Of a stretch of DNA of 6,417 nt, positions 6,375 through 6,417 are shown one piece after another. The notes under the pieces were generated by a model. That model saw only the letters and a program-made list of their open reading frames with translations. It had not been told where the DNA came from and made no database searches. The first letter of the stretch is position 1; each line of letters starts with the position of its first letter. The translations under genes were made by a program, and so were the position numbers. The DNA comes from Desulfobacterales bacterium C00003060 (lineage in GTDB: Bacteria > Desulfobacterota > Desulfobacteria > Desulfobacterales > C00003060), in assembly GCA_001751085.1 (NCBI GenBank), contig MAXP01000222.1, positions 1 through 6,417 of the forward strand, written 5' to 3'.

Positions 6375-6417
6375 GGAAAAACACAAAGATGTAGATGCGT
6401 TACCTAATTTCAAATTT
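6362..6417. repeat. Inverted repeat, 12 bp perfect, at the right edge
   Basis: AAATTTGAAATT (6362-6373) and AATTTCAAATTT (6406-6417) are perfect complements; with a G-T wobble and two G-C pairs (6374-6376 with 6403-6405) the stem could reach 15 bp around a 26-base loop. The outer end cannot be seen because the window stops exactly at the last paired base, so the repeat may extend further. It could be a folded intergenic repeat element, a terminator for a gene to the right, or an upstream regulatory structure. Confidence 0.65.

Noticed and set aside
1..6417. Undescribed multi-gene system, phage, defence island or CRISPR array
   Set aside because: All five long genes are familiar core families in a conserved order, and the one small regulator is of a known family; no array, transposase, integrase or cluster of unknown genes is present.

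Overview
The window looks like a core-genome segment of a Gram-negative bacterium, most likely from the former Deltaproteobacteria (Desulfobacterota). This rests on gene order (pheS-pheT-ihfA-small MerR regulator), on the style of the IhfA, MerR and DHH proteins, and on moderate base composition. The assignment is inference; no rRNA or other taxonomic marker is present.

Layout. Positions 1-94 are a short leader, probably just after rplT, which usually precedes pheS, but too little remains to prove it. On the + strand follow pheS (95-1105), a 107-base gap holding an inverted repeat over the pheT ribosome binding site, pheT (1213-3630), a 70-base gap with a weak promoter candidate, ihfA (3701-4012), and a MerR-type regulator (3969-4319) that starts inside ihfA. 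On the - strand, converging on that regulator with only 12 bases between the stop codons, lie miaA (6271-5333) and a DHH/DHHA1 phosphoesterase (5312-4332), 20 bases apart and probably co-transcribed. The right edge (6272-6417), upstream of miaA, is AT-rich and carries four tandem 7-base repeats, the last two of which form one arm of a perfect 12-bp inverted repeat whose other arm reaches the window end.

How the genes relate. PheS and PheT form the (alpha-beta)2 phenylalanyl-tRNA synthetase. IhfA is one half of the DNA-bending integration host factor. The small MerR protein has the DNA-binding half of the family but no obvious effector domain. MiaA prenylates A37 of tRNAs that read UNN codons, and the DHH protein probably cleaves a phosphodiester or phosphomonoester in small nucleotides or short RNA. 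The theme is translation and RNA metabolism plus two DNA-binding proteins.

I see no mobile element, CRISPR array, tRNA or rRNA gene, toxin-antitoxin pair or defence system, and nothing that amounts to a new system. The points most worth checking are the SD-sequestering hairpin before pheT, the 7-base repeat block at the right edge, the ihfA/merR overlap, and the altered motif I of the DHH protein.
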